Source: Pseudomonas sp. MRSN 12121 (GTDB lineage: Bacteria > Pseudomonadota > Gammaproteobacteria > Pseudomonadales > Pseudomonadaceae). From it: DNA of 64,000 nucleotides. The notes below the pieces were generated by a model that saw only the letters and a program-made list of their open reading frames with translations, ran no database searches and was not told the DNA's origin. Shown here piece by piece: positions 28,824 to 39,300 of the stretch. Positions within the stretch are counted from its first letter, which is position 1, and the number at the start of each line of letters is the position of its first letter. The position numbers were made by a program, and so were the translations under genes. The DNA is taken from NCBI RefSeq assembly GCF_000931465.1, contig NZ_CP010892.1:930001-994000 (forward strand), written 5' to 3'.

Positions 28824-30929
28824 GTGAACCCGGTAATCAAGAAATTCCAGTTCGGTCAGTCGACCGTTACCCTCGAGACTGGCCGTATCGCCCGTCAGGC
28901 CTCCGGCGCAGTATTGGTCACCGTTGACGACGACGTCAGCGTATTGGTGACCGTGGTTGGCGCCAAGCAAGCCGATCCAGGCAAGGGTTTCTTCCCTCTG
29001 TCTGTTCACTACCAGGAAAAGACTTACGCTGCCGGTAAGATCCCTGGCGGTTTCTTCAAGCGCGAAGGCCGTCCTTCCGAGAAAGAAACCCTGACCTCGC
29101 GTCTGATCGACCGTCCGATCCGCCCTCTGTTCCCAGAAGGCTTCATGAACGAAGTGCAGGTTGTCTGCACCGTGGTTTCCACCAGCAAGAAGACCGATCC
29201 GGACATCGCTGCGATGATCGGTACCTCGGCTGCGCTGGCCATCTCCGGCATTCCTTTCGACGGTCCGATCGGCGCTGCCCGCGTTGCTTTCCACGAAAGC
29301 ACCGGCTACCTGCTGAACCCGACCTACGAGCAACTGGCTGCTTCGAGCCTGGACATGGTCGTGGCCGGTACCGAAGAAGCGGTACTGATGGTTGAGTCGG
29401 AAGCCAAAGAGCTGACCGAAGACCAGATGCTGGGCGCCGTGCTGTTTGCCCACGACGAATTCCAGGCCGTTATCAAGGCGGTCAAAGAGCTGGCTGCCGA
29501 AGCGGCCAAGCCGACCTGGGACTGGGCTCCTGCTCCAGAAGCCACCGCTCTGCTGGGCGCGATCCGCGCCGAGTTCGGCGAAGCGATCTCCCAGGCTTAC
29601 ACCATCACCGTCAAGGCCGACCGTTATGCGCGCCTGGGCGAGCTGAAAGACCAGGTCGTTGCCAAGCTGTCCGGTGAAGAAGGCCAGCCTTCTGCCAGCG
29701 ACGTCAAAGCCGCTTTCGGCGAAATCGAATACCGCACCGTTCGCGAAAACATCGTCAACGGCAAGCCGCGTATCGACGGCCGTGACACCCGCACCGTGCG
29801 TCCGCTGAACATCGAAGTCGGTGTTCTGCCGAAGACCCACGGTTCGGCCCTGTTCACCCGTGGCGAAACCCAGGCCCTGGTTGTCGCGACCCTGGGTACC
29901 GCCCGTGACGCACAGCTGCTGGACACCCTGGAAGGCGAGAAAAAAGACCCGTTCATGCTGCACTACAACTTCCCTCCGTTCTCGGTGGGCGAGTGTGGTC
30001 GCATGGGTGGCGCCGGTCGTCGTGAAATCGGTCATGGTCGCCTGGCTCGTCGTTCGGTCCAGGCCATGCTGCCAGCCGCCGACGTGTTCCCGTACACCAT
30101 CCGCGTGGTATCGGAAATCACCGAGTCCAACGGTTCCAGCTCCATGGCTTCCGTGTGTGGCGCTTCCCTGGCGCTGATGGACGCTGGCGTGCCGATGAAG
30201 GCGCCGGTTGCCGGTATCGCCATGGGCCTGGTGAAAGAAGGCGAGAAGTTCGCCGTCCTGACCGACATCCTGGGTGACGAAGACCACCTGGGCGACATGG
30301 ACTTCAAGGTAGCCGGTACCGCCAAGGGCGTGACCGCGCTGCAGATGGACATCAAGATCAAGGGCATCACCGAAGAAATCATGGAGATCGCCCTGGGCCA
30401 GGCCCTGGAAGCTCGCCTGAACATCCTCGGCCAGATGAACCAGATCATCGGCCAGTCGCGTACCGAACTGTCGGCCAACGCTCCGACCATGATCGCGATG
30501 AAGATCGACACCGACAAAATCCGTGATGTCATCGGTAAAGGCGGCGCGACCATCCGTGCGATCTGCGAAGAGACCAAGGCTTCGATCGATATCGAAGACG
30601 ACGGCTCGATCAAGATCTTCGGCGAAACCAAGGAAGCTGCGGAAGCCGCGCGTCAGCGCGTTCTGGGCATCACCGCGGAAGCCGAGATCGGCAAGATCTA
30701 CGTCGGCAAGGTCGAGCGCATCGTCGACTTCGGTGCGTTCGTCAACATCCTGCCTGGCAAGGACGGCCTGGTGCACATCTCCATGCTGAGCGATGCTCGC
30801 GTCGAGAAAGTCACCGACATCCTGAAAGAAGGCCAGGAAGTGGAAGTGCTGGTACTGGACGTGGACAACCGCGGTCGTATCAAGCTGTCCATCAAGGACG
30901 TGGCAGCCGCCAAGGCTTCGGGCGTTTAA
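28824..30929 (+). CDS. pnp: Polyribonucleotide nucleotidyltransferase (PNPase)
   Basis: A 701-residue phosphorolytic 3'-5' exoribonuclease and degradosome component. Two RNase PH-like domains (residues ~1-210 and ~310-540) flank an all-helical linker. The second carries the active block '[21 protein letters not shown]'-like stretch ('[20 protein letters not shown]'). A KH domain ('[19 protein letters not shown]') and an S1 domain ('[23 protein letters not shown]') complete the C-terminus. The 196-base 5' region may carry the RNase III-processed leader known in E. coli, but I did not resolve its fold. Confidence 0.98.
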   Translation: MNPVIKKFQFGQSTVTLETGRIARQASGAVLVTVDDDVSVLVTVVGAKQADPGKGFFPLSVHYQEKTYAAGKIPGGFFKREGRPSEKETLTSRLIDRPIRPLFPEGFMNEVQVVCTVVSTSKKTDPDIAAMIGTSAALAISGIPFDGPIGAARVAFHESTGYLLNPTYEQLAASSLDMVVAGTEEAVLMVESEAKELTEDQMLGAVLFAHDEFQAVIKAVKELAAEAAKPTWDWAPAPEATALLGAIRAEFGEAISQAYTITVKADRYARLGELKDQVVAKLSGEEGQPSASDVKAAFGEIEYRTVRENIVNGKPRIDGRDTRTVRPLNIEVGVLPKTHGSALFTRGETQALVVATLGTARDAQLLDTLEGEKKDPFMLHYNFPPFSVGECGRMGGAGRREIGHGRLARRSVQAMLPAADVFPYTIRVVSEITESNGSSSMASVCGASLALMDAGVPMKAPVAGIAMGLVKEGEKFAVLTDILGDEDHLGDMDFKVAGTAKGVTALQMDIKIKGITEEIMEIALGQALEARLNILGQMNQIIGQSRTELSANAPTMIAMKIDTDKIRDVIGKGGATIRAICEETKASIDIEDDGSIKIFGETKEAAEAARQRVLGITAEAEIGKIYVGKVERIVDFGAFVNILPGKDGLVHISMLSDARVEKVTDILKEGQEVEVLVLDVDNRGRIKLSIKDVAAAKASGV

Positions 30930-30956
30930 CACCCCGGCACCTTAGCTTGAACAAGC

Positions 30957-30984
30957 AAACGCCCCGACTGGTTCGGGGCGTTTT
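30957..30984 (+). terminator. Terminator after pnp
   Basis: AAACGCCCCGA-CTGGT-TCGGGGCGTTTT, a strong 11-bp stem with a T-run, 27 bases after the pnp stop. Confidence 0.92.
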
Positions 30985-31048
30985 GCTATCTGCCTGCCGC
31001 GAAACCGATATGGCAAAACCTTGGCCCCGATGCTAGGTTTAGCCCACC

Positions 31049-31124
31049 GCCCGTGTAGCTCAGCCGGTAGAGCAGCGCACTCGTAACGCGAAGGTCGCAG
31101 GTTCGATTCCTGTCTCGGGCACCA
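31049..31124 (+). tRNA. tRNA-Thr (anticodon CGT)
   Basis: A 76-nt tRNA with encoded CCA; the anticodon CGT (31082-31084) reads ACG. The D arm (GCTC/GAGC) and T arm (GCAGG/CCTGT) are intact. The acceptor stem has a T6-T67 mismatch and the anticodon stem has A31-C39, so two stem positions are unpaired in DNA terms. Confidence 0.9.
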
Positions 31125-31167
31125 GTCAACAGCGGCACGTCATCCCGAATGCTTCACCCGCTCCTGC

Positions 31168-31191
31168 AAAACCCGCCTGGCGCGGGTTTTT
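31168..31191. terminator. Terminator between tRNA-Thr and the LysR gene
   Basis: AAAACCCGC / GCGGGTTTT arms with a short loop and a T-run, lying between the tRNA and the convergent LysR gene; it can work in both directions. Confidence 0.8.
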
Positions 31192-31215
31192 GTGTTTCTG
31201 TGATGCGCGTCCGGC

Positions 31216-32076
31216 TCAGCCCTCTTCAAGCGCTTCGACCAGCCACTCGCAGAAACTGTGGGTGAGGGCGTCGCCTTCGCTGTCGCGGTGCACCAGCCAG
31301 CTCCAGTTCGGGCCGCGTACCCGTTGTTCCGCCAGCGCCACCAAAAGCCCCTGGCTACGGGCGCGGTCGGCCAGCAACTGGCTGACCAGGGCAATGCCCA
31401 GGCCCTGGCTAGCGGCGTCCAGCAGCAGGCCGGGGTCGGAAAAGTTCAGCCCCTGGCTGTGCTGGCCGACGTCGGCGCCGCCCTGTACCTGCCAGTGGCT
31501 CCAGTCCATCTCGCGTTCGCCGTGCAGCGTGGTGCGCGCGCTGGCCGGTTGTGCCAGCACGCTCGGGTGGCAAGCGGGATAGAGGCGGTCTTCCAGTAAC
31601 ACGCGAAAGCTGCATTCGGCCTGGGCGCTGAGGTCGTCGCGCACGGCGATGTCGATGGTCTGGGTGGCCATGTCCGGTGTTTCGTCGGTGGTCAGCAGCC
31701 AGAGATCGACCTGCGGGTGGCGCCGGTGGAAGTCCGCCAGGCGCGGCACCAGCCAGTGGCGCGCAAAGGCCGGGGTGGTGTTGACCACCAGCTGGTTGGG
31801 CTTGCGGTACTGGTCCAGGCGGCGGATGCCCACGGCCAGTTGTTGCAGCAGCGACTGGGTGGTGCTGAGCAGGTCGAAGCCGGCGTCGGTCAGCGCCACG
31901 CTGCGGCCGTTGCGGAAGAACAGCGGCTGTTCGAGGAAGCTTTCCAGGCTGCGGATCTGCTGGCTGATGGCCGACTGGGTGAGGTGCAGCTCTTCGGCGG
32001 CCTTGTGGAAGCTGCCCAGGCGAGCGGCGGCTTCGAAGCCGCGCAAGGCATTCAGCGGGGGCCAGTGTTTGAGCAT
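31216..32076 (-). CDS. LysR-type transcriptional regulator (GcvA-like)
   Basis: A 286-residue regulator with an N-terminal winged helix-turn-helix ('LNALRGFEAAARLGSFHKAAEELHLTQSAISQQIRSLE') and a C-terminal periplasmic-binding-type effector domain starting near residue 90. The short length and the 'PPLNALRGFEAAAR' start are typical of the GcvA subgroup. It is divergent from the agmatine cluster with 133 bases between the starts, so it most likely controls that operon in response to agmatine or a breakdown product. That link is inference from position only. Confidence 0.9.
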   Translation of the reverse strand: MLKHWPPLNALRGFEAAARLGSFHKAAEELHLTQSAISQQIRSLESFLEQPLFFRNGRSVALTDAGFDLLSTTQSLLQQLAVGIRRLDQYRKPNQLVVNTTPAFARHWLVPRLADFHRRHPQVDLWLLTTDETPDMATQTIDIAVRDDLSAQAECSFRVLLEDRLYPACHPSVLAQPASARTTLHGEREMDWSHWQVQGGADVGQHSQGLNFSDPGLLLDAASQGLGIALVSQLLADRARSQGLLVALAEQRVRGPNWSWLVHRDSEGDALTHSFCEWLVEALEEG

Positions 32077-32209
32077 GATCGATAAGCCTTGCTAATCAGA
32101 AGTCCACAAAATCTATCGTTTGTTGCCGCGTATTGACAGGCCTAGCATGCACGTCATTACCGAGGCCCCGGTTTTCAGTGATAACAAAATCTTAACTGAA
32201 GGCACTTTC

Positions 32210-33264
32210 ATGCAAACCAACGATGCGCAGAACAGCTGGTTCATGCCCGCCGAGTGGGCTCCTCATGCCGCCACCTGGATGGCTTTTCCCCATAACCAGG
32301 CCCTATGGGAGCACGCCTGGGGCGTGACCCTGGCCGATGTGCAACTCGACTTCGCCCGGGTGGCCAATGCCATCGCTCGCTTCGAGCCGGTGAAGATGGT
32401 GGTCGACCCCTCGGCGGTGGCCCGGGCCCAGGAACTCTGCGGGCCGAATGTCGAACTGTTCGAACTGGCGATCAACGACAGCTGGTGCCGCGACTCCGGC
32501 CCAAGCTTCGTCTGCCATCCGCGCCTGGGCACCGCCGGGGTCGACTGGCGCTTCAACGCCTGGGGCGGCAAGTCCGCCTTCGACCTGGACGAAAGCCTGG
32601 CGCGGCGGCTGCTCAACGGCCTTGGCCTGGAATGCTTCGACACGCCGTTGACCAACGAAGGCGGCGCTATCCATGTGGATGGCCAGGGCACGCTGATCAC
32701 CACCGAATCGGTATTGCTCAACGCCAACCGCAACCCCGGCATGAGCAAGGCCGAGATGGAGGCGATCTTCTCGCGCCTGCTTGGCGTGAAGAAGACCATC
32801 TGGCTGCCGGGCGATCCGGACTACGTCACAGGCGACATGACCGACGGCCATGTCGATGGCGTGTGTGCCTTCGCCCGGCCCGGCGCCTTGCTGGTGGACG
32901 CTACCCGGGACGCATCCTCGGTATATGCCGAAGTGGTGCGCGAAAACCGTCGTGCCCTGGAACTCGCCACCGACGCCCAGGGACGCCGCTTCGAGATGCT
33001 CGAACTGTTCGAGGCCAGCGATGCGGTGGACCAGGACGCCGAGGTGTTCTGTGCCTCCTACACCAACTTCTACATCGCCAATGGCGCGATCATCATGCCG
33101 GCCTACGGCATCGCCGCCGACGACGAGGCAGCGGCCACCCTGCGCCTGGCCTTCCCCGGGCGCGAAGTGGTGCCGGTGCGGATCAACCACCTGGCCCACG
33201 GCGGCGGGGGCGTGCATTGCATCACCCAGCAGCAGCCGGCCTGGCCGCTGAGCGGGGTGCGAGC

Positions 33265-33268
<4 letters not shown>
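32210..33268 (+). CDS. aguA: Agmatine deiminase (cytosolic)
   Basis: A 352-residue enzyme of the peptidylarginine-deiminase/guanidino-modifying superfamily that hydrolyses agmatine to N-carbamoylputrescine and ammonia. Visible motifs are 'MPAEWAPHAATWMAFPHN' at the N-terminus, 'NDSWCRDSGPSFV', 'NEGGAIHVDGQGT', 'GHVDGVCAF' and the C-terminal 'HGGGGVHCITQQQP', with nucleophile Cys337. ATG 32210 follows a GAAGG site; the in-frame ATG at 32120 adds 30 residues of no family likeness. The stop overlaps the next start (ATGA). Given the layout it is the counterpart of agu2A rather than of the main aguA locus. Confidence 0.92.
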
Positions 33269-34173
<905 letters not shown>

Positions 34174-34175
34174 AG

Positions 34176-35279
34176 ATGACACTCATCAGCAAACTGTCGG
34201 CGCTCGTGCTGGGGCTTGGCCTGGGCTGCGCCTCGTTCGCCGCCCAGGCCGAGGACAAGGTCCTGCGTTTGTACAACTGGGCCGACTACTTCGCGCCGGA
34301 CACCCTGGCGGCCTTCACCCGCGAGACCGGGATCCAGGTCATCTACGACGTCATGGACGGCAGCGAGACCCTGGAAGCCAAGCTCATGTCCGGCCACAGC
34401 GGCTACGACCTGGTTTTCCCCGGCGACACCGTGGCCGAGCGCCTGATGCGCGCCGGCGCCCTGCAGAAACTGGACCCGGGCAAGCTCGGACACCTGGATG
34501 ACATCGAGCCCGGGCTGCGCGCCTTGCAGAACCGTTACCCGTATTCGCGGCAGGCCACCGTGCCCTACACCTGGGGCACCATCGGCCTGACCTGGAACCA
34601 GGCGCTGATCGACAAGCGCCTGAAGGATGCGCCGGTCGACAGCCTGGACCTGATCTTCAAGCCGGAGAACGCGGCGAAGTTCGCCGATTGCGGCATCTCG
34701 ATGATCGACTCGCCCGATGAAGTGCTGGCCGTGGTGCTCAACTACCTGGGGCGCGAGCCGCGCAGCGGCAAGCCTGACGACCTGGCCGCGGCGGTGGCGC
34801 TGCTCAAGGGCATCAAGCCGTATATCCGCAAGTTCCAGTCGCAGCCGGTGACCCAGCTGGTCAATGGCGATATCTGCCTGTCCCTCGGCTACAGCGGCGA
34901 CATGCTCCAGGCCCAGCGCAGTGCCGACGAGACCGGCAAGGGCGCGCGCTTCCAGTACCGCATTCCACGGGAGGGCACCACGGTGTGGATGGACACCATG
35001 GCCATCCCGGCCGATGCCCGGCACCCGGAATACGCCTACGCGCTGATCAACTTCGTCATGCGCCCGGCGAACATGGCGGCGATCAGCAATGCCACCGGTT
35101 ATCCGACTTCCAGTGCCAAGGCCCGGCCGCTGGTCGAGGCCGGCATGCGCGACAATCCGGATATCTATGTGGACGACGCCACCTATGCACGGCTGATCCC
35201 CGGCAAGGACATCCCGCAGCCTGACATGCGGGCCCGGATGCGCGCCTGGACGACCTTCAAGACCAGCCTTCACGACTGA
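34176..35279 (+). CDS. Periplasmic polyamine-type binding protein (PotF/SpuD-like)
   Basis: A 367-residue exported solute-binding protein. The signal peptide runs to about residue 25 with a likely cut after AQA ('FAAQA|EDKVLRLYNWADYF'). The mature start is the PotD/PotF hallmark, as are 'GYDLVFPGDTVAERLMRAGAL' and 'VPYTWGTIGLTWN'. No permease or ATPase genes accompany it, so it must share a transporter encoded elsewhere or act as a sensor or scavenger. It corresponds to the third gene (agu2C) of the PA14-type agmatine operon. Confidence 0.88.
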   Translation: MTLISKLSALVLGLGLGCASFAAQAEDKVLRLYNWADYFAPDTLAAFTRETGIQVIYDVMDGSETLEAKLMSGHSGYDLVFPGDTVAERLMRAGALQKLDPGKLGHLDDIEPGLRALQNRYPYSRQATVPYTWGTIGLTWNQALIDKRLKDAPVDSLDLIFKPENAAKFADCGISMIDSPDEVLAVVLNYLGREPRSGKPDDLAAAVALLKGIKPYIRKFQSQPVTQLVNGDICLSLGYSGDMLQAQRSADETGKGARFQYRIPREGTTVWMDTMAIPADARHPEYAYALINFVMRPANMAAISNATGYPTSSAKARPLVEAGMRDNPDIYVDDATYARLIPGKDIPQPDMRARMRAWTTFKTSLHD

Positions 35280-35336
35280 CCGCCCGGACGGCACGGCCGA
35301 CCGTGCCTGCCAGGCTTATCCACCAGAGGAATTTTC

Positions 35337-36461
35337 ATGTCTACACGTCGCGACTTCATCAAGCAGCTGATGGCGGCCAGCGGGGTCGGCGCCGCCGCTT
35401 CGCTGGGCCTCGGCTTCGGCGCCCCGGGCGTTTTCGCCGCTTCGGCCGGCCGTTGGTACATGCCCGACGAACACGGCCCGCAGGCGCGGGTGATCCTGGC
35501 CTTCGGCGCGTCTTCCCGAGTCTGGGAAGACTGGGCGGGGGCGGTGAACGACACCATTGCCCTGCTGGCCAGGACCATCGCCCGCTATCAGCCGGTGACC
35601 GTGCTCTGTCGCGCCAGCCAGCTGGCGCAGGCGCAGAGCAAATGTGGCACCGACAATATCGACTTCCTGACCCTGGCACTGGATGACGTCTGGGTACGCG
35701 ATTATGGCGGCTGCTTCGTGGTCGACGGCGCGGGCGGCCTGGGCCTGGTGGATTTCAACTTCAACGGCTGGGGCGACAAGCAGACCTCGGCCAACGACAC
35801 CCGGGTGGCCGGGCCCCTGAGCGAGGAGATGGAAGCTGACTACATTCGCAGCGCGCTGGTGGGCGAGGGCGGTGGCATCGAGGTGGATGGGCATGGTACC
35901 GCGATCATCACCGAGAGCTGCTGGATCAACGACAACCGCAACCCCGGCATGAGCAAGGCACAGGTCGAGGCCGAGTTGAAGGCCAACCTCGGCCTGCGCA
36001 AGATCATCTGGCTGCCGGGGGTCAAGGACAAGGACATCACCGACGCCCACGTCGATTTCTATGCGCGTTTCGTCAAGCCCGGGGTAGTGATCGCCAACCT
36101 GGATAACGACCCCGAATCCTACGACTACGCAGTGACGCGCCGGCACCTGGACATCCTCAACGCCGCCACCGACGCCGACGGCCGCAGGCTGCAGGTCCAT
36201 ACCCTGCCGCCGCCGACCCGGATGCGCAGCAACCGCTATACCCGGGACAACCCGGATTTCGCCCCGGGCTACATCAATTTCCTGCCGATCAACGGCGCGG
36301 TGATTGCCCCGCAGTTCGGCGATCCGGCGGCGGACCAATACTGCAAGAACCTGCTGACCCGGCTCTATCCGGGGCGGGTGGTGGAGCAGGTCAATATCGA
36401 CCCGATCGCTGCCGGCGGTGGCGGCATTCATTGTGTGAGCAAGCATTTGCCGCGCACCTGA
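35337..36461 (+). CDS. Exported agmatine deiminase with Tat signal
   Basis: A 374-residue paralogue of the cytosolic deiminase. It begins with a twin-arginine signal (TRRDFIKQLMAASGVGAAAS, hydrophobic to about residue 34) and then the mature 'GRWYMPDEHGPQARVILAFG'. The catalytic motifs are kept: 'DDVWVRDYGGCFVV', 'GEGGGIEVDGHGT', 'TDAHVDFYARF' and 'AGGGGIHCVSKHLP' with Cys366. It should act in the periplasm on imported or external agmatine. It matches agu2A' of the PA14 operon, the last gene, and a terminator follows 20 bases later. Confidence 0.9.
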   Translation: MSTRRDFIKQLMAASGVGAAASLGLGFGAPGVFAASAGRWYMPDEHGPQARVILAFGASSRVWEDWAGAVNDTIALLARTIARYQPVTVLCRASQLAQAQSKCGTDNIDFLTLALDDVWVRDYGGCFVVDGAGGLGLVDFNFNGWGDKQTSANDTRVAGPLSEEMEADYIRSALVGEGGGIEVDGHGTAIITESCWINDNRNPGMSKAQVEAELKANLGLRKIIWLPGVKDKDITDAHVDFYARFVKPGVVIANLDNDPESYDYAVTRRHLDILNAATDADGRRLQVHTLPPPTRMRSNRYTRDNPDFAPGYINFLPINGAVIAPQFGDPAADQYCKNLLTRLYPGRVVEQVNIDPIAAGGGGIHCVSKHLPRT

Positions 36462-36480
36462 GGGAAGAGCCCATAAACAA

Positions 36481-36504
36481 CAAAGCCCGCATCGGCGGGC
36501 TTTG
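36481..36504. terminator. Terminator after the agmatine operon
   Basis: CAAAGCCCGC-ATCG-GCGGGCTTTG, a perfect 10-bp stem between two convergent genes. Confidence 0.88.
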
Positions 36505-36524
36505 TCTTGTCTACTGGTCGGGTG

Positions 36525-37412
36525 TCACTTCACCCGGCGGCTCAGGTCCTCGAGGCTGCGCTTGAGTTGTTCCAGATCCCGGTCCTGGTTGCTGACCTCG
36601 CTCTTCAGGCTGGACAGTTCGCTGGCGCTCGCGCTCGACCCCGAGTTGCTGCCGCGCTTGAGGTCATCGACCTGCCTTTCCAGCTTGTCCAGGGTGCTGG
36701 CCTGACTGCTGACGGTGCTCTTCAGGCTGGACAGCTCGCTGGAACTCGAACTGGAGCTTGAGTTGCTACCGCGCTTGAGTTCTTCGATCTGCTTGCCCAG
36801 GTTGTCCAGTTCGCTGGCTTGGCTGCTGACGGTGCTCTTGAGGCTGGACAGCTCGCTGGAGCTCGAACTGGAGCTTGAGCTGTTGCCGCGTTTGAGCTCC
36901 TCGATCTGCTGGCCGAGCTTGTCCAGCTGGCTGGCCTGCTCGCTGGTGACCCGCTTGAGGTTGTTCACTTCATTGGCGTTCGAGCTGGAATTCGAGCCGT
37001 TGTTACGCTTGAGCTCTTCAAGCTGGGTTTCCAGTTTTTTCAGCTGGCTGGCTTGCTCGCCGGTGGTTTTCTTGAGGTTGCTCATCTCACTGGCATTGGT
37101 GCTGGAGCTGCTGCCGGTGTTGCGTTTGAGTTCTTCGATCAGGCGCGCCTGGTTGTTGACCTGGTCCTTGAGCTTTTCCAGCTCGGCGGTGCTGTTCTTG
37201 AGGCCGTCCTGCAGCTTTTGCAGGTCGTCCACGGTGAAGCCGCTGGGGCGGACGGTGAACTTGAGGTCCACTTCCTGGTGCAGGGCCGGGATCCTGTCCG
37301 AGTACGAGGCGCTGCTGGAGTTGAATTCCACGGCCTGGGCGGGGAGTGCCAGGCTGCCGAGTATCAGGCTGGTGGTGAGGTAGACGGACGAACGCGTGGA
37401 GCGATTGAACAT
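36525..37412 (-). CDS. Exported coiled-coil protein with five 39-residue repeats
   Basis: A 295-residue protein I do not recognise. A signal peptide ends near residue 27 ('LILGSLALPAQA|VEFNSSSASYSDR'). A ~60-residue N-terminal part carries Asp/Leu heptads. Five tandem 39-residue units follow (residues 93-287), each made of 'EELKR', a Ser/Asn/Gly-rich linker of ~11 residues and a heptad stretch such as 'ELSSLKSTVSSQASELDNLGKQI'. ATG 37412 was chosen because it starts the signal peptide and follows AAGGA; the frame is open further up. No enzyme motif is present. It may be a periplasmic or envelope-spanning structural rod. It is convergent with the agmatine operon and seems to be a single-gene unit. 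Confidence 0.8.
   Translation of the reverse strand: MFNRSTRSSVYLTTSLILGSLALPAQAVEFNSSSASYSDRIPALHQEVDLKFTVRPSGFTVDDLQKLQDGLKNSTAELEKLKDQVNNQARLIEELKRNTGSSSSTNASEMSNLKKTTGEQASQLKKLETQLEELKRNNGSNSSSNANEVNNLKRVTSEQASQLDKLGQQIEELKRGNSSSSSSSSSELSSLKSTVSSQASELDNLGKQIEELKRGSNSSSSSSSSELSSLKSTVSSQASTLDKLERQVDDLKRGSNSGSSASASELSSLKSEVSNQDRDLEQLKRSLEDLSRRVK
36552..37136 (-). repeat. Five tandem 117-bp coding repeats
   Basis: Five in-frame units of exactly 117 bp encode the 39-residue modules of the coiled-coil protein. Units three and four are closest to each other (nearly identical protein), and units one and two carry Asn/Thr in the linker, which suggests recent duplication of the central unit. Confidence 0.85.
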
Positions 37413-37750
37413 CACTTCGATTCCTTGAGAAGTGCCGATATGGCACATCGCTATGACTGCATGCCGGTCTGCTTGTTCCGGGGAGGGATCCGGCACGCCG
37501 GGGGAGGAATGTAACAGCGTATTTTTCGCGGCGAGGCGTTGAGCGAACGGACAGGTTTTTTGTCGGCACGGTGTACGGATTCGTATGAATCCACTGGCAA
37601 AGGCCCTATATTCGCAGCCTTGTCTGAATGGTTTTCAGATGATCCCGAATGGCTCACGGCCCGACAAACGCGGCTGCTACAGCGCTTTGACGGCACAGCG
37701 ATCACAACGATCCCGATCCATCTTCCATTCCCATGATCAGAGAGAACGAG
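37413..37750. other. Intergenic stretch, no gene seen
   Basis: These 338 bases lie between the divergent starts of the coiled-coil gene and a small acidic protein gene. Short open frames occur but none has a ribosome-binding site or family likeness. The promoters of both genes must be here, but I could not define them. Confidence 0.5.
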
Positions 37751-38047
37751 ATGATTCCTAAAGAAGCCAGAATTGATGTAGCCCTTGAGAAGTACCTGGC
37801 TGCCACGCCTTCCTTGCAGGAAGAAATCAGCGCCCTGAGCCCGCAGGAGCAGAAGCAGCAGGCCCAGTGGGCGTTCGAGGATGAAGCGGAGTCGCGCGGC
37901 ATCGAGCCGTGGGAGTTGGTGCTGGAACTGGTGGCCGAGTCGCCCGAGGAGCTCAAGGCCATGCGCCTGGAGGTCCATCAGGAAGTGGCCGAGGCCCTGG
38001 GCATGGACTTGCAGGACTACCTGCAACTCAACGAAATCGACGATTGA
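37751..38047 (+). CDS. Small acidic conserved protein (possibly DUF6388)
   Basis: A 98-residue, Glu-rich, soluble and mostly helical protein: 'IPKEARIDVALEKYLAATPSLQEEISALSPQEQ' then 'GIEPWELVLELVAESPEELKAMRLEVHQEVAEALGMDL'. I take it to be the small Pseudomonas family called DUF6388, with low confidence in that name; the function is unknown. ATG 37751 follows GAGA-rich DNA; ATG 37733 in the same frame is possible. A bidirectional terminator follows, shared with nadC. Confidence 0.75.
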   Translation: MIPKEARIDVALEKYLAATPSLQEEISALSPQEQKQQAQWAFEDEAESRGIEPWELVLELVAESPEELKAMRLEVHQEVAEALGMDLQDYLQLNEIDD

Positions 38048-38052
38048 TGCAA

Positions 38053-38080
38053 AAACGCCAGCCTCTCGAGGCTGGCGTTT
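38053..38080. terminator. Bidirectional terminator before nadC
   Basis: AAACGCCAGCCTC / GAGGCTGGCGTTT, a 13-bp perfect stem with a 2-base loop (effectively longer), between two convergent genes. Confidence 0.9.
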
Positions 38081-38107
38081 TCCTTAGGCTGGCAAGCCTC
38101 CAGAGCC

Positions 38108-38956
38108 TCAGAGGCTCAGGCGCATCGACAGGTCGATCGCTTTCACATCCTTGGTCATCGCACCGATCGAAATGTAATCGACGCCGGTCTCGGCGATCGG
38201 GCGCAGGGTGCTTTCATTGATCCCGCCGCTGGCTTCCAGCCTGGCCTTGCCGGCATTCAGGCGCACCGCTTCGCGCATGTCGTCCAGGCTCAATTCGTCG
38301 AGCATGATGATGTCCGAGCCCGCCGCCAGGGCTTCCTTGAGTTCCGTCAGGCTTTCCACTTCGATCTCCACCGGCTTGCCCGGCGCGATCTTGTGCGCGG
38401 CGTTGATCGCCTGGGCGATGCCGCCGCACGCGGCGATATGGTTTTCCTTGATCAGGAAGGCGTCGTACAGGCCGATGCGATGGTTATGGCAGCCGCCGCA
38501 GGTCACCGCGTATTTCTGCGCCAGACGCAGCCCCGGCAAGGTCTTGCGGGTGTCCAGCAGTTTGACCTGGGTATCGGCGACGAAGTCGGCGTAGTACTGC
38601 GCACGGGTAGCCACGCCAGACAGCAGCTGCAGGAAGTTCAGGGCGCAGCGTTCGCCGCTGAGCAGCGAGCGGGCCGGGCCTTCGAGGTGGAACAGCACCT
38701 GGTTGGGGATCGCGCGCTCGCCATCGCCTACCTGCCAGTGCACGGCGACCCGCGGATCGAGTTGGCGAAACACCGCGTCGACCCAGGCGGTGCCGCTGAT
38801 GGTCGCGGCTTCGCGGGTGATGATGGTGGCTTTGGCCAGGCGTTCGGCCGGGATCAGTTGCGCGGTGATGTCGCCGCTGCCGATGTCTTCCAGCAACGCA
38901 CGGCGCACGTTGGCTTCGATTTCGGCGGTCAGGTCGGCGAGGCGTAGATTCGGCAT
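38108..38956 (-). CDS. nadC: Nicotinate-nucleotide diphosphorylase (carboxylating)
   Basis: A 282-residue quinolinate phosphoribosyltransferase of de novo NAD synthesis. Motifs include '[17 protein letters not shown]', '[20 protein letters not shown]', '[23 protein letters not shown]', '[14 protein letters not shown]' and '[29 protein letters not shown]'. ATG 38956 gives [17 protein letters not shown]; the open frame beyond it (to 39013) lacks likeness. Confidence 0.97.
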   Translation of the reverse strand: MPNLRLADLTAEIEANVRRALLEDIGSGDITAQLIPAERLAKATIITREAATISGTAWVDAVFRQLDPRVAVHWQVGDGERAIPNQVLFHLEGPARSLLSGERCALNFLQLLSGVATRAQYYADFVADTQVKLLDTRKTLPGLRLAQKYAVTCGGCHNHRIGLYDAFLIKENHIAACGGIAQAINAAHKIAPGKPVEIEVESLTELKEALAAGSDIIMLDELSLDDMREAVRLNAGKARLEASGGINESTLRPIAETGVDYISIGAMTKDVKAIDLSMRLSL

Positions 38957-39300
38957 AACGGGCTCCACAAACAAAGTGGCCCGATTATAGGGCCATGGCA
39001 GGGGCGAACCCAAGGCAGCCCCCTTCCGCCCCCTGCATTTGGTCGCCTGCCGTGAGCCATTGGCCGGGGCCGGAGGTCGCTATAGGGGTGCAGACGCAAA
39101 ACCGCTGCACAGTCTGCTGGCACAAGGGGTGGTTTTTGCCAGATAATCCGACTTGTAATTGACGCCATAGCTTTGACGTCCTTTTTGGCTCCCCCCGAGA
39201 TCCGGTTTGCAGCGGTGTGTAGCGATACCCGCCGGGACTCGGCTGTGAGCGTCGACCGACTTTATATCGCGCGGCAAAAAATACCTTTCAGGAGGCTTGG
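38957..39300. other. Intergenic stretch between divergent nadC and DUF1631 gene
   Basis: These 344 bases hold no supported gene. They must carry the two divergent promoters. The DUF1631 gene has an AGGAGG-type ribosome-binding site immediately before its ATG (CAGGAGGCTTGG). No repeat or hairpin stands out. Confidence 0.5.

Noticed and set aside
36715..37383. A 222-codon plus-strand ORF opposite the coiled-coil gene
   Set aside because: It is the antisense reading of the Ser/Leu repeats and has no start site or family likeness; the minus-strand reading has a signal peptide and heptads.
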